A DNA stretch of 64,000 nt from Sclerurus mexicanus. Lineage: Eukaryota; Chordata; Aves; Passeriformes; Furnariidae. Position numbers and translations under genes: made by a program. The DNA is taken from positions 2,727,971-2,791,970 of the forward strand of contig VWZF01001682.1 of assembly GCA_013396755.1 (NCBI GenBank). Direction: 5' to 3'. The notes below the pieces were generated by a model that had not been told where the DNA came from, searched no databases, and was given only the letters and a program-made list of their open reading frames with translations. Shown here piece after piece: positions 1 to 14,217 of this stretch. How positions within the stretch are numbered: position 1 is the first letter of the stretch; each line of letters starts with the position of its first letter.

Positions 1-335
1 TCACTATGTGTGAGCATGGAAAACTGATCCTGTTTCTTTGCTTATCTGTATTTTTTTTTTTTCATAAATAGATTTTAAGATGGGAATGTCCCACTGAAAG
101 AAGCAGTCTTCTATAACAGGCACTGTCCATTGAAATAGCAAGTCATGACGTTGTGTTATGTTTTCTAAAGCCCTTAAACCAGTTTATTGCAGGCAATTTT
201 CCTATTTGCTTTGTCCATCTCTTTTTATTGTTTAAAGTAGACTATTCACCTTTTGGTGATGCAAAAAATAAGCTACTGGTTTTTCATGTGATATCTTGAT
301 CCATATTTTAAATTTTTTTTCTATTTTTTTTATAG
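1..335 (+). other. TENM3: TENM3 intron, 3' end (5' part outside window)
   Basis: AT-rich intron sequence ending in a long, strong polypyrimidine tract (about 311-334) and TATAG at 331-335, the acceptor for the 70-codon exon. No repeat or other gene is recognised here. Confidence 0.85.
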
Positions 336-545
336 GTCCTCCCATGCCATCCTCCTCATCTAGTCCATCCGTTACTGAACATTTACACTCCCCTTCTCCA
401 TCACCCAATCTCCATGACAACCAGAGGTGGTTATTAAGTAATAATACCAGCCAGCCAGTTCAGGACTCTGATACAGATGAGGACTATACTGCCAGCTCAT
501 ACCTAGTACAGACCGGTACTAATCCAGTGTCTGTCCCAGGTCATG
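336..545 (+). CDS. TENM3: TENM3 alternative exon, 70 codons of intracellular domain
   Basis: A 210-nt exon with a strong T-rich acceptor (tatag/GTCC) and a good donor (CATG/gtaaga), phase 1 on both sides, so it can be skipped without a frame change. It supplies a Ser/Pro-rich start (PMPSSSSSPS, SPSPSPNL at residues 19-26), RWLL (31-34), then an acidic Ser/Thr cluster DSDTDEDY (44-51) and SYLV (55-58). The canonical TENM3 protein I remember runs from ..SEN directly to EQP.., without this segment. Teneurin-2 has a comparable segment at this place, sharing a SN-TS...D...DE...SYL pattern. It would lie in the cytosol, before the proline-rich region. The exon is clear from its open frame, matching phases and resemblance to TENM2; that it is alternative is inferred. 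The frame closes at 571 if the donor is ignored. Confidence 0.85.
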
Positions 546-3500
546 GTAAGAAGAGGACACTTTGTCCATAGTTTAAATACCCTTTTATTTTTCATCCTCC
601 TAAGAAATCATCTAATAAAAATTGAATATATCAGAATGATATTGTATTTTAAACTGCTTTTTCTTTAAATGTCACAAATTATGTCTCTATTTTACTGTAG
701 AGTAAGCAAGAGTAGAAAATAACTTCTAATATATAAAAATTCCTTTAAGTAATTTTAGCATGCAATACTTACATTAAACCATAGCCATTAATAATTTATT
801 ATGTAATGTAGTTTTTAGCAAGTGACTAATCTTTAGTTGTACTTTTTAAAGAGTAGGCTGAAGTTGGTTAAACCGTCATGATATTTAGCTTCAGAATAGT
901 GTAAGAAATATCTTTTACTACCTCATCAAGTTCAGCAGGTTCCAGCCATTCCTTTCATTCCCTTGGGGAAGGAGAGCAGGATTTGTATGTTACTGGATAG
1001 GGCACTGACGAATGAGGAAATAGTTCTAGAGGAAGAGAGCTGCATGATGACAGAAGGCAGTAGAGGCTTCTGAGATGTATGTTTCCATGTTTCTCATCCT
1101 CTCAACCAGTATGCAATGGGAGTAACATACTTAAAACACCAGTGTTTGCTTATACCTCATGCTCTAAGAAACCACATTTTTACTTGGTGGTTGCTTTTGT
1201 TTACATAGAAAGATACAGTAGCCACAGCATTTAATTTTTGTTGTACGATTGATCAAATTTTCTTGGTGTAGTCACACTGGAAGAGTAATTTGTTAATTCA
1301 CAGCCCTTCCTCAGCAGATCAGCAAAGCTTGGAACAAGCCACTTCACTTTTTTCTAAGAACCATTTCTGTCATTTGATTGTAAAGAACTCACCTATGAAT
1401 GAACCACTAGAGAGAGTTTGGGGAATTATTTCTCTAGTGATTGCACATCAGCTGGTTGGACAGAACTATTTTGCTGAGTGACACACTAACCTTGAGCTTC
1501 TCTTCGTAGCTTGGAGTGGAACTTTGGTGTTGTGTCTAAAAGGCCAATCTGCTAAGAGCAGTCATGTGTGTGAATTTGACACATTTGGATAAAGATCTTT
1601 AAATACATTAATGATAACTTTATTGTTGCATGTTCAACTTGCTCAATATTTAATATGTGAAGAACTCCAAAAACTGGTAGTGCATTGTCATTATTAGAGT
1701 ATGTTATGAAGATGTTTCTTTTATGTCTAAGAATATGAAATCTGTTAGAAAATATATGCATTATCCAAAAGGTAGCCTGGTTTAGTTCAATAAGTCAATA
1801 CATTTAGATTACTCTACCTACCAATGCTTCCTTTACAAATGAAAAATGCAAGAGCAGGGCAAAAGTACTAAAAATTTGGAATAGTTAGGATGATCTCCTT
1901 GCATCTCTTAGCCTCTTTAGAAGCTAGTCAGTGTTCATCATTCCTGTAAGTTTGAGCATTTTGCTGCCTCTGAAATTCTGAACAGTTGCTTGCCAGTTGG
2001 AGTTTGCTGACCTTGAGGAAATGTTCCTGAACTTCTTTCATTCCAGACTAGCTAAATTAATTTCATCTGATCCCATGCCAGTTCAACTGTTGTCCTTTTA
2101 GCAGGACAAAATAAGGGGGAGGTTTGATTACAAGTAGGACAGAAGTTAGCGCCATGGTGTATATTGAGAGAGTTGTTCTTTGTAAGACTTCTGCTAAACA
2201 GAAGGGAAACCCAGCACACTTTGCAAGTATATGTTCATTTTGCCTTCCTATCTCTCTTCCTGCTGTGCTCCCCATCTCCTCTATCTGCAGATGTCTGATA
2301 TTCACCCCTTCAGTGTATATTTGTAGTAGAAGTGTTCGCAGTTCCCGCTGTCAAAGAATGAAATCAGTGGTATATAAAGTCTAGTAGTGCTGGTGGTCAT
2401 ACAGCACAGCTAATAATCTCTCTCTCCACAAGATTGGGCTTGTTTTTAGAAGTGTTTCATCTTGCTGACCACGGATATTGTATATATAGTGATTGCCATA
2501 ATTTGAGTTGGGTTTGTTTGCTTTTCTATTGGATAAAGAGAAGACCCTAGATGTTCTGGGAGTTCTCAGCTGCAGCATCAGGGTTTGTGTTACTGGAAGA
2601 AAGACTTTTTTCACCCAGCACATGTATGAATATTGCTTGGATGATCTACTCAGTTTGCTTTCAGTTGGTTTCTCATACTGTATACTGATGGCCTATTGAT
2701 GGAGGAAAAGTGTATTTGTAAAACAGGGAAAGGCAGGATTTAGTATTTTCTAAGTTAGCTCCAACTTTCTTTTACTCAGTGATTTACATGTTTTGTAGCA
2801 TTGCATTCTAGTATGTGGATCTCTCCAAATCTACCCTAGAAAGCAAATATAATTTGTGTCCTTTGGTACAGTATTATTTGAGTACTGCATTGTATTTCCT
2901 TTAGCTAAAATGGTAAGTAATGCAGCATGTGTAACACTTTCACAGAAAGAAGTTGGGTTTTTTTACCGGTTGTCTTTTCCATCTGGATGTAAGCTTTCTA
3001 TGCTACCTAATTTTAACGGGTACAAAATAACTCCAGTGCCATATTCCAGATGACTTTGTCCAATATTTATAATGGCAGAAGGTGGGGGATCACTGCTGAA
3101 GCTTTTAGGAATAAAAAAGGTACTTACCAAAAACAATTATATTATTGAATTGCTTTCAGTTTTATTGACTTTATTTGAATAGCAAGTTGAATTAACATTT
3201 CTTTAGTCTATGCAAACATCTGTTTGTTTTCCTTTAGAATGAGTTCATTTGATCAATGTAGTTTCCTTGATGAACTCACTCAAAATTTAAAGGATCTGAT
3301 TAAGTATTTAGAATTATATTAATCTAAGCCTTTGGGTCTGATTAGTTTGTTTTTGTTAGCCACTGGGAATTAGCTTCCTTTTGGGGAATGAGCTGAAAGA
3401 GAAATGAGAATTACTAAAATGAGTTTTCAAATGCTTACCATGTGTAAGGTAAGGTCTTCATGGAGGTATTACTAGTAGCTTTAAAAATTTAGATCGAGAA

Positions 3501-5855
3501 CTGTTGTGGACAGCTTAATAAGAATCATTTAATTTCTCTAAAAGCAGTGTGTTAATAAGTTGTAAAATTCAGGAGGAGATAAATTTTAGGACCATCAGTC
3601 ATAACTCTTCCTTTACATATCACCTCTGATTAATTCTACTAGTTCCTCTTCTCCATGGTGCAGCTTAGCGTGTGGACTGTTACAGCAGTCAGCCTGTTTG
3701 GCTACTGATTTCAGAGCAATTTACTAGTTTCATTGTTTCTAGAAAGAAGAGTGAAGTGGTATATAAGAAACAGAGACATCTGAATATGTCTGCAGGAAAG
3801 GTAAACAGTTGTTTAAGTGAGAAGGAGAGTGAATAGCTGCTGGGAGGAAAGGATTCGTGACTATCGCTGAGGTAAAGGGTTTCCTTATGTCATAAAGACT
3901 TCTGAGAAACAGTAGAAGTCATGTAAAGTCTGTATTTAAGCATTTTGATAAGCTGCTTAATCTTTTTCCATGAAAAATTATAGATTAGTCATAATTTGGA
4001 TGAGAATTTATTGAAATTAGTAGCAGCTTCTCTTTTAACACAGATCTTAATACAGTGAGAAGTGCAGTGCTAAATTCTTAATTTAGGCAGTGATTATAAA
4101 GACAGGATTTAGTAGTTGAAGAGTCCAGGTTAGAAATTCAGATTTGAGGATTTTTACCCCCTAATTTGGAAATGTAATGGGAGAACCATAAAATGCAAAA
4201 TAGAGAAGGATGTGTTTCACAGCAGCATCTGTACAGTGCATCTGAACATTTAAGTTGTACAAGGTTCTCGTGTTTCTTAATAACAGTTTGCGATGCTAGT
4301 TTATCTAATGGGAAGATCTGAAAAAAAATCAGCATAATATAAACTGGTTTTCACTTGATCAAGGACCTGCTAGGTAATGCACAATAAACAAGATTTTGCT
4401 CCAGCCACATGGGAATTACAGATTGATGGCCTTTTCAATTCAAAATGACTAAGGTTTCCTGCAAAAAAAAAAAATCAGAAATCTAGAGCATAATTCTGAA
4501 TTTAAATTTGTGAAAGAGAAAAAAATAATGTAATAAAGCTGGTTGAATGAAAACATACAATAACTCTCCATATTGAGAAGTCTCATTGTGGGACATCTCA
4601 CTCTATAGACACTAAATATGCTGTGGCATAATTCTTCTATATACATAATTTGAGGACTTTAGTTCATCATGACTTATTAGAATTTGATGGGAGAGGTTAT
4701 ACAGAAGTATCTGCCATAAAGAAATTACTATTATTTTATCATACCACAATGTCAAGAAGCCAAAGTCAGAACTTTCTGCTTTTGTACAAGTACCTGAGAG
4801 AATAGGGACCAAGTGCTCAAGCGTGGTTCCAGTAATGACCAGATACAACACATGTACAGAGTTTAGGTGTGAATTTTGTTAGGGGTTTGTTAGGTTTTTT
4901 TACACTTCAGATTTTCCTTCTAAATCTCATGTTTTATTTTTCGCATAAATACCTCGATTCATGTATAACCACCATAACTAAACAAGCTGCCTCATTTCTG
5001 CCTTTTCCTCCCCACCAAAAGCAAATGAAATGCAATTGTGAATGGAAGTACACACACAGGATTTGTTTTAAAACTTAGTGAAAGATGCAAGTGACTTTAA
5101 GGCATCTTCGCTTCCTTTGCAGCTCCTGTGGAGGTGGGAAGAGGAAAATGTGATTTTCCCCTTCATATCCCACTGCCATGTAAGAAGGTTGGAAATAACC
5201 TGTGAATATTGAAAAGACCCACAGCAAATTAGGCCAGTCTTACCCAGTATCTTGGAAGTACCTTATATAGTTTTCTGGCAGTCCTGCTTTAATGTCTACA
5301 AAACATTTCCCAGCCCTTATTCCATCTTTGCTTTGCCACAGTTATTCCACAAGGGAATATTCCACATGTACTGGTGAACTAGAAGTTAGCAGCCAAGCTG
5401 TCACCCACCATGTAATGAACAGCAGCTTAGTAGTTCTCATTACTGGGGAACAAAAGAAAGGGAAGGGCATGGGGATGTTCTAGGACAGAAGGAAGCAAAC
5501 ATGAGGATGTGAGATTGAATGCTTAAAAGCTGTTTAGGTGGGGGTTTTTTTCTTCTTCTCTTTTTTTCTTGTGGAATGTAAATTTGCTTCTTTTTCTTTT
5601 CATCATTCTGAGAACTGGCTGTCATCTGAATTCCCTGGAATCTCTGAGGGTATCCACATTGTTTAATGAGATTTACTGGGTTTTATATCTTATCTCAAAA
5701 ATCATGGTAAATTAAACTTTGTCATTGTTGTGTTAGTACATATAATTTGTCTTCAGGTATGACAATGGTCCTGAGGTATGTTGCTTGAAAAATTAACTCA
5801 GACCTGTTTGATTTGAAATAATCTGTGATAATAAATTAAGAATAATAGTTCAAAC

Positions 5856-6640
5856 TGGAGGAGTTGTATTGAAAAACATCATGGGGATATGCTATGGTTT
5901 TATTTAACATCCTCATTAGTTATATGGATGTAAGAGTAAAAATGGCACTAAAAAGATTTCCCAGTGATACTAAATAGCAAGTGTTCTGAGTGCCAACTAG
6001 GGACATAGTGTTAATAGAAGGGAGCAAGGAAAGATCATTAATTGTATGGTCAGAAACTAATAAAGTGAAATTAGAACTGAGAAATGTAAGCTGATCTGAG
6101 ATGCAGAGTATTCAGGAAAAATCTAAGGAGAAATGGTGATAGAGAATTTTAATTAGACAAATCTGCAACATGGTCTGACTAACAAGTACAATTTGAGCTG
6201 GGTACAAATATATCAGCATAGAGGGATTCATAGACACAGTATCAATGGTTTATAAATTTGGAATTTGGGCATCTTTTTTAAAGTTCTTGACAGACTGTCT
6301 TATTACTATTTATTCTACTGTTCAGATATATTTGTATGAAAACAATTACAAAGTTAGAAGTATTAATATATGGGAATAGGTAAGAGATCAAAATTTTGAC
6401 TCACTACAGAGCCTAAGCACTAATTAAGTGCTGGCAAAGGACACTAATAACCAAAGATAGAATGTAACATGTTGTATATGACACAGAATACAATTAAAGG
6501 TGCCAGGATGACAATAAGGAAAGGAGAGATTAGGCACACCAGAAAAAACTGTTTAACAGTGAACTGTATTAAGATACCTAAGTCTGTCCCAAGGGAAGTG
6601 ACAGAAGTTCTGTCACTTTGTAACATGAAATTCAAATTAA
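5856..6640 (+). mobile_element. Ancient CR1/L3-like LINE fragment (reverse transcriptase 3' part and beyond)
   Basis: Three collinear stretches look like a badly decayed LINE of the CR1/L3 group. About 5906-5976 reads like the 'NI-F-I-ND-D-...FADDTK' coding part, with AACATCCTCATTAG and later GATACTAAA. About 6048-6110 resembles the '..N-MKFN..KCK..' part. About 6519-6625 resembles the end of the coding region ('R..IRKN-LTV...LPREV'), including TTTAACAGTGA and CCCAAGGGAAGTG. All reading frames are broken. The match was made by eye to remembered family consensus; the borders are approximate and a repeat search could move them. Confidence 0.55.
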
Positions 6641-9600
6641 AAAAATGTAGCGCATACTGCTGAAGACAAATCTACACTCACTTAGGAGACTGTGGACTGA
6701 GGTAACTTCCTGGACCTTTTCTAGTAATACCTGTTTGCATTTCAAATCAGGTATACAGGAGTTTGTAGTTTATGACAGATGTTTTTGTACTACGTTAAGT
6801 GTGTTGTGTTAGCAGTCTGCATGTTGCAATGCATTGCCTGTTTAAACGAAACAGAAAATTATTTGTCCTGGAGTCCAGACTTGACTCTGAAATTGTTCGG
6901 GCCTTCCACAATAAATCACTTGCATAACAGCCACTTTCCCTTCTCACTTGCTGAACCATTTTGTATCCTTCAAAATTGCAAAAGAAGGTTCCCAGTTCTC
7001 AATGAAACTGCCAATGTCTTCTGGGCATGTGCATACTCATGTAAATATTTTGTAAGCAAAAATGTTTGATACCCATAAATTCAGAATGTCCATGATGCTG
7101 AAGAGATGCACATGACAAGCTTTCTGTAAATATGGAATAAGTTCATGTTATAAAAATACACACTGACTTCTTTTCTGAGGCCAGAGACAGTTATATTCAA
7201 CCACTGTGTAGCAGTGCTTGCAGCCTTCCTCAGTAGCTGCAGAAGGCCATAAGTCCAAAATCAGACACTGCGAGAAGGCAAATGTCTTTCAGGTAGAGAT
7301 GAACAGATTTATCTGGTCCGCTTGCTTGGAGCAAATATAGTTGCTTTAAAAACTTAAAAATCATGTCTTGAATGCTGGCCATTTTATTTTTTATCTCTTT
7401 TTGATATTTGATTTCAGTTTCATGAATCCATCTTTTTATTCTCTTTCATTGATTTTTAAGCCAAACTTCTGTCAACATTGTTCCCTTAATGTACAAAAAT
7501 GTACATTTGTTCAGTTTAATTAAGCATTCAGTCTGTTTGCCAAGAGCAAATTACGGTTCCCCAGTTTCACCCTCACCCCTCCAAAATCAAATTTTGCAAA
7601 GTGGTGGGCAATTAGTTCTCATATCTGATTGTTGTAAGTCATTTTTTGCTTAATCTTAAAAGATTTTTGTGGTTTTCAATCTCTGTTGCTTAATAGAAGA
7701 GCCAAGACCAATTATTTCTCCTCAGATTGTGGCCTTTGTAGCCTTCAAAGAACAGTCTCCCCCACACCTCCTGTATCATTAGCTGAAAAATATCTTTCCA
7801 GAGATGATTTTGGCCTTTTCACAAATCAAAGGATTCAGAGTGACAAATTATCCATCTTATACTCAAATGCATGCCAGATGGGACAACCTGCCAACTGTGT
7901 ATCGTACTGCGGATATGATCTGATGTAGAGACATTTCCTCCACTCTTCCCTTCCCCATCAAAAATCATATTACAAAAAATCATGCAAGTTAAGAAAATCT
8001 GTGAAGATAAATTCGTTCTGAAATACAGTGAGATATAAAAGCAGAATATAGTTTTATCGAAGCAAGAATGCTGCATCCAAATGTCATATCACTTAAAGTG
8101 AACTAACTTGTACCTGGAGTGATAGATGAACATGAGAGACAAAAATGCCTCCTTCCCTGCCTGCCAGTGCTTGCACTCACATTTGACTGGCTTGATTACA
8201 GAACAGACATTCCTAATTGCAAGATAAGAAGCTTGAATTTAAATTCTGTCTCAGTTTAATGGAAGAATCCTGAAGTCATGGTCGAGAACAAGGATGTACT
8301 GCTCTTGTGCGGAAGAATAGGCTGTAAGAAGTTTATGGTAGAGGTTAATACAGACTTTAAAAGGAGAAGAAAACAGTCACATAGAGTTTATTTTCATTAT
8401 CAGTTACAAAGCTGAGAACTTTACCCAGCTACTGCTTATACCAGAGGTACAAATGGTGTACAAGTGCACAGCAAGTATGAGATCGGAAGCAAATGCAAGT
8501 GTGTCACATCATCACATTCGACTCTGTTATTTGTGATTGTTTTATTTCAGGGAAAGGTCTAATATTTTTAATTCTGTATCACAATAGAAAGGTTTTTTTA
8601 AAAGAAGCCTTTTTTTAGGAAGAGAAAATTCAAGATCTTGCACATGCACTTGTTCATCACTTGATGGCAACAGCCTGAGCTTACATTTTACAAGACTTTC
8701 TTATCAGCTCTAATGCTCATCAAGCCTTGATGGGTTTGAGAATACCAAAGTTCTTCCAGAAACACAGAATGCCTTGTAAGGTTTTGATAAAATCTTGAGG
8801 GGTTTTTTTGTTTGATTGGCTGGTTGTTGTTTTTTTTTTTTGTTTGGGTTTTTTTGGGGGAGGGGTTCCTGGTTTCTTAGTCTTCAGGCCACTCTCATTA
8901 GGGATTGTTTTTCTAAGGAAAAAAAAAAAGTCATGCTTTTTTTCCCATCTGTGGAAGCTTGTTAGTAATTTTATTTCTTGTTTCTTTTACCTGAATTAAA
9001 ATTAGCTCTGTAGTCATGGCCACTGTAAGGAGTCAGTGGTTTGGAGAACACCTTGCTACAAAATGTCTTCATTTAGTAAGGGTAAAATACTACCTTTTTC
9101 TATCAGTTGTGGAAAAGTTTCTTCCTTCTGACAAGACTGAGTCTTTAGTTACTGCTGAAGCAAAACAGCTGTGCAAATGCATAAAATACCTAATTTATTC
9201 CTTAGTTCTGATGAGTGCTAGGGCCTGATTCTCTGCTTCTGAGGAATTGCTGTTGGATTACATGTAAGTTGCCAGTATTAACAGAAATCAAATCATTGTA
9301 ATGCAACTGCAACACACATTTTATTCCATAGTGTTGAAAAAGTTCCTGTAGAAAAAAAATAAAAATTTATAGCAATAAAAAATCTGATTTATCTCCTCAT
9401 TGGCTTTTTGCTTCCACTTGAACTTTGTTTTGAATAGCTTTAAGTTGCAGGAGCATGTTTTAGTGCTTTAAATGTGCTGCTTGCTAGAAGGACTCTCAGA
9501 AATTCTGCTGGCAGATTCTCGTAGCAGTCTTTCATAGGAGACATACTGGAGATTTTGCACTTGAGTCACTAAGCAAAAAAAAAATTGATGTGCATTGGAT

Positions 9601-12600
9601 GATTGTGAAAACAAAGCTTATCTCAAAGTTGCTTTGAAAAGTGAACAGCTAAACATTTGGCACCTTTGCTTTAACATCCTTTATCTTTTTAATATTGTCA
9701 ATTGTTTTAATAGCTTAAGGACTGTGCTTAAAGCATGATTTCTCTGCTCTTCTACCTCATACACAAAAGGTTTCTCCATTTAGTATCTTTCTATGTCTGA
9801 TATGGCGTTGACATGAATTTATTTGTCACTAACCCATTAGGAGTATACAGGAGTAGTAACCCTACTTTTTAAGGATGCAGAGATCTGACTGGAAGGCACA
9901 TCAGCCTTCTTTTCTCATGCAAGGCCAAGGATTCCTATTGTCAGATGCAGTGGGCATGAAAGCAGCAATTTTACAGCACAAAAACTCCAATAACATTTAC
10001 TGCGGTTGGCTGAGATTGCAATGCACACAGGCACTGCTCAGTCTTGGTTGCTTAAGCACCAGCTTCCCTTGGCTTTTTGCCAGCCTGCACGCTCCAAAGA
10101 GACAAGTCCTTTAAGGGGAAAGAGTTTTCCTTGTAACTTGCTGTGGGGTAAACAGACCATTCAGGCATAGTTTATTGCATTACATACTTGACTATGCATA
10201 CTGGAATGCAGGAAAGTAATTGGTAGAATTATTTTAATCGTTAGAATTCATAGGTACAAGGTATGTTCTTTGAGCCAGGAGGGGGAAAAAATTAAGGATG
10301 TTTTTGTCTGCTGAGTTGCTGATCATTTATTACAAAAGACTAAAAATACACTCTCTCTGTGGGAATTCTGTATGTTTACACTAGTCTCCCTGCTACGGTT
10401 ACAGAAAATGGAATTAATTTGCCTCTTTATTGCTATTCTTCTCTTGAAGGTAAATCCCGTAACAGTTAGTAGCAAGATACAGTGTCAAAGAACAGTTCTG
10501 TTTATGTAACAGGATACTTTGTTGTCATTAAAAAAAAACACCAAAAAAACAAACACCGTAGCCCTCAATTTGGAAATACTCTAAGTGCAGGGTACTCGCA
10601 AATTAAAAGGAAGTCGTTACTGTAAATTTTGCCATCAGTCCAATTCATCTTTGCATTGATAGGTACTCTTTTGTGGTAATCAGCAGTAAACTTATCCCAT
10701 CATTGCCATAATCTGGAGACTTCACAAGAAATAGTCTCTTAAATATTATTTTGTGTGTAATTTCTTGAAGCTTCAAGTTAACACTGTAGTAGCTGTTCAA
10801 GCAACATACAATGGAATTTATTTGTAAGAAAGCATGTTATGATAGCTGAATATACAGAAGGCTGACTTGGCTATCAGTACAAAATATCAGCTGCTGCTAG
10901 TCTTCTAGTTCCTTCAGAAAGCTTCAAAGAAGAGTAAAGCTTTCCCTTGATTTTGTTGATAGTAGATGGTGTACGAGACCTTGTTTTTCTGTTCATTCTT
11001 AAATGCAAAGGCCACAAGGTGTTTTTGTCAAATGCTCCTTTCTTTCTCCTCAGTGGCATCCTACAGTGTGTTCAGGAAAGCTTTAAAATACTGTCTGTGG
11101 TATTTCCTGAGTCTCTGGGTTACTTTCTGGTAGCTTGTCCTCTGCTGAGCAGTGAAAACATGAGGATAGGGGTGACCTTGCAGACCTGTCTCTGTACAGC
11201 AGCATCGAAAATGCTTCAGAAAGCAAGTGAAGCACTTCTAATGAATTGCGCTTTTGATTCTTTGAATCCGCACAGCATCTCCATCAGGTTTTTACAGCTG
11301 GACTCTTACTGTAATTGCTGCTGGGATGAGATGCACAACATGGGGTTTTGGAGCTAAGTACTTACATTGTTTTACTGGCCAAAAGTATATAGCATAGAGG
11401 GAGCAACAGACTTCATGAAATTCACACTTAGATATCTGCATGTTCTTCACCCCTTTCCGACATGCTGCTGATTTGCCAGCAGGCAGTCTAGATGGGGATG
11501 ATAAAAATGGAAAAGCTGAAAGATACAGTTTCTTAAAGCAGCAGTATATTAATAAAGAAGCTGCTTGTTAATATGAATCTGTGATACATATCCAAAAATC
11601 TGTTTATTTTTACTGGAAAATTAGAAAGAAGCTCTTCACCATTTTAATCTTCTTGACATCAGAGTATAAAATAATGCTCATATAAAAAATATCCACTGGT
11701 AGAAACAACAATTGATACTTCATTATTTTGAATTTCCAAGTACTTGGATCATAATGTGTCTCCAGGTATGTAGCATTTTTTGGAATACTTACTTGGCTAG
11801 TTCAAAGATAATACTTCTTTTCAGGTCTTTATTGTGCATTTTTCAAGAGATGCAATATAAAATTGTTACTTACGCCTTGTAATGTACAGTTCTCAAAATT
11901 CACTGCAGTATTTTTCTTCAGATCTCCTTCCTGATCTATTTCCTCAAGGCCTTTAATCAGTGGCTTGTAATGTGCAATATTTTTGTTTGTTTGCAGTTTT
12001 TTATGAATAACTGAAAATAGTTGGCATCAGAATGCTCCACAGCATCTCATATGGATCTCTTCCTTGCTCAAGTTGGATTATTTCTTATTTTAATCTAGTC
12101 TTCCATTTAAGTCTTTGTTGTCTCCCCTAATTGTAGTGAATTCTGGCTACTGTGTACCTAAGCTAGTAAACCTGAAGGCAGAGGTGGAGGATAGGTTAGA
12201 TATTTTTAAAACTGCTTTCTAGCTTCCAGAAAGCCCTCCAGAATAAACTGCTTTGCTAGTCTTCTGGGACAAGAGACCCTGAGGGACATTCCTAGGCAGG
12301 GTGGAGTAATCAGCCAGTGTACTTACGTTGTTTTGAGCCTGAAAGGAAAGTTCTTCCTTTCCCTGTTACAGAGATTTATACTAGCAAATATAGCTAGACA
12401 TTTAAAATGTTGAAGGGAAAGACCAGCAGAATAACAGCCAAGTAAAACAGTACTGTCTGCCCTGGTTTATCCAGTTGCTTTATCATTAGTAATACTCAGA
12501 TCAACATTTCTAATAAATAAATTAATCTGGAAGTTCTTTTGAATCAGTCTTCAACTTTGGGTGCAGCTTTTCTTCATTAGTAAATTTTCATTATCATCAC

Positions 12601-14217
12601 TTTCTGTGACAGACCAGACTTTTTTTTTCCCTTTGTGTATATAAAACTCCTTGAGAAAGAGTTAAAATTCAAGCTAGCAAAGAATAAAATGCTTATATTT
12701 AAGGATTTAAACCACATATCTCTGGAAGTAATACTGTGTTAGGGAAGTTGGGGAAGCTTCCATATCCTTCATGCATGCTTTAGCAATGTTGATGCTCTTG
12801 TAAGGTGCACTACCCCAGATTTAATCTGTTCTGTCATATCTTAAAGGGACAGATATTGACTATGAATTTTGCACCTGGAATTTTAAACTAGCAGGTATTT
12901 ATATATTTTTGAGTGATGGATACTGCTTCCGTGAAAAGTTCAAGAAATTTGAAGGCAGAAAGAAAATCAAGAGAATGATTAAAAGATTGTTAGAGGGTTT
13001 TTTGTGTGTGGTTAGTGGTATAGAATTTTTCTCTGATGCTGATCTTGAAATAATCAAATGTGAATACTAAATAGTCTATAAACAATGCACTAACCTTTCA
13101 TCTTAGTGATGATGATTAGTGATTCTCAATTTACAGAAGTGCAAATAATGGCTTATATGCTGGCAGAATTAAATTGTAGTTAATGTATGCATATGTTTCT
13201 GTTTCTTGTTATTGTACTCCAATGATTACAAAAGAACTGAAATGTATTTAAAGAAATGTGAAAAGTGTACTCCTGTGGTTACAAAGACTTGGACAATTCA
13301 CTGGCATTTGCAGATGGCCTTTGGGAAAAGCTCTTAAGAGGTATGAAGTATGGGAACCTCAAGATTCAGTGCTCTTGCACTGCTGCATCGGTGCTGCTCA
13401 AATTCTGTTTGGTTCTTTGGGAGATGTCAAGTAGCAAAAGAAAAAAATGGTAGCAGATCCAGTATTTCCATCACTCAAAAACATGCTTTCTGCTGCTTTG
13501 TGGTTTAATAGTCCTAAAATGGCATACTGTTTCCATTATATTATCTGAATCTGTGAAGGGAAAGAAGTTGGCCCTTACCATACCTGTCTGTTAATAGTGA
13601 CTATGAGATATGAGCCAAGACAAATGGTGATGCATCAAAGTCTCTGACTTTAAATCTACAGAATACACTGGAAAACTAGATGCCTTTGTCTTTGTGTATT
13701 CATTGTTTACCATAGTATGAATAATGGTTTCCACTGCCTCCATGAAGCATCAGCAGGCATCATAAGCACAATTCCCCCATGTGGGAAAGTAAATAAATAA
13801 CGGAGACTGCTCATCCGCACCCAGTATGAATTTCTGATGTTCAGATGTCTTATTGAGGAGCAGACTTGAATCCCCTATTCCACTAGCAGTATATGCAACT
13901 ATTAGGGGAGAGTTTTTTCTGATAGTGCCCATCATCTTGAAAAAACAGACAGGGAGATGTTCTTTTCAGGCTCTTTCTGAGCCTAACTGCTGGTAACCAC
14001 CTTGAGACAAAGCAGGAAAGAGGCAACTGTAGATGAGAAAGTAAAGCCTGTCCTGGACTCCCCTGCCTTTACCTTCATCCTTGATGACTCATCTGTTTAA
14101 TACTCCTTAAGCAGTCAAAAGTGCTGAGGAATGCCATATAGTCAAATGTACAATACAACAGATGAAAACAGGCATGAGCCTTTTGCTCTCTGAAGTGATC
14201 TGTATGCATGGATGTGA

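Noticed and set aside
10947..11357. 136-codon open frame on the + strand
   Set aside because: It matches no known family, has no splice borders of note and shows no codon-like constraint. It is compatible with chance in a 36-kb intron.
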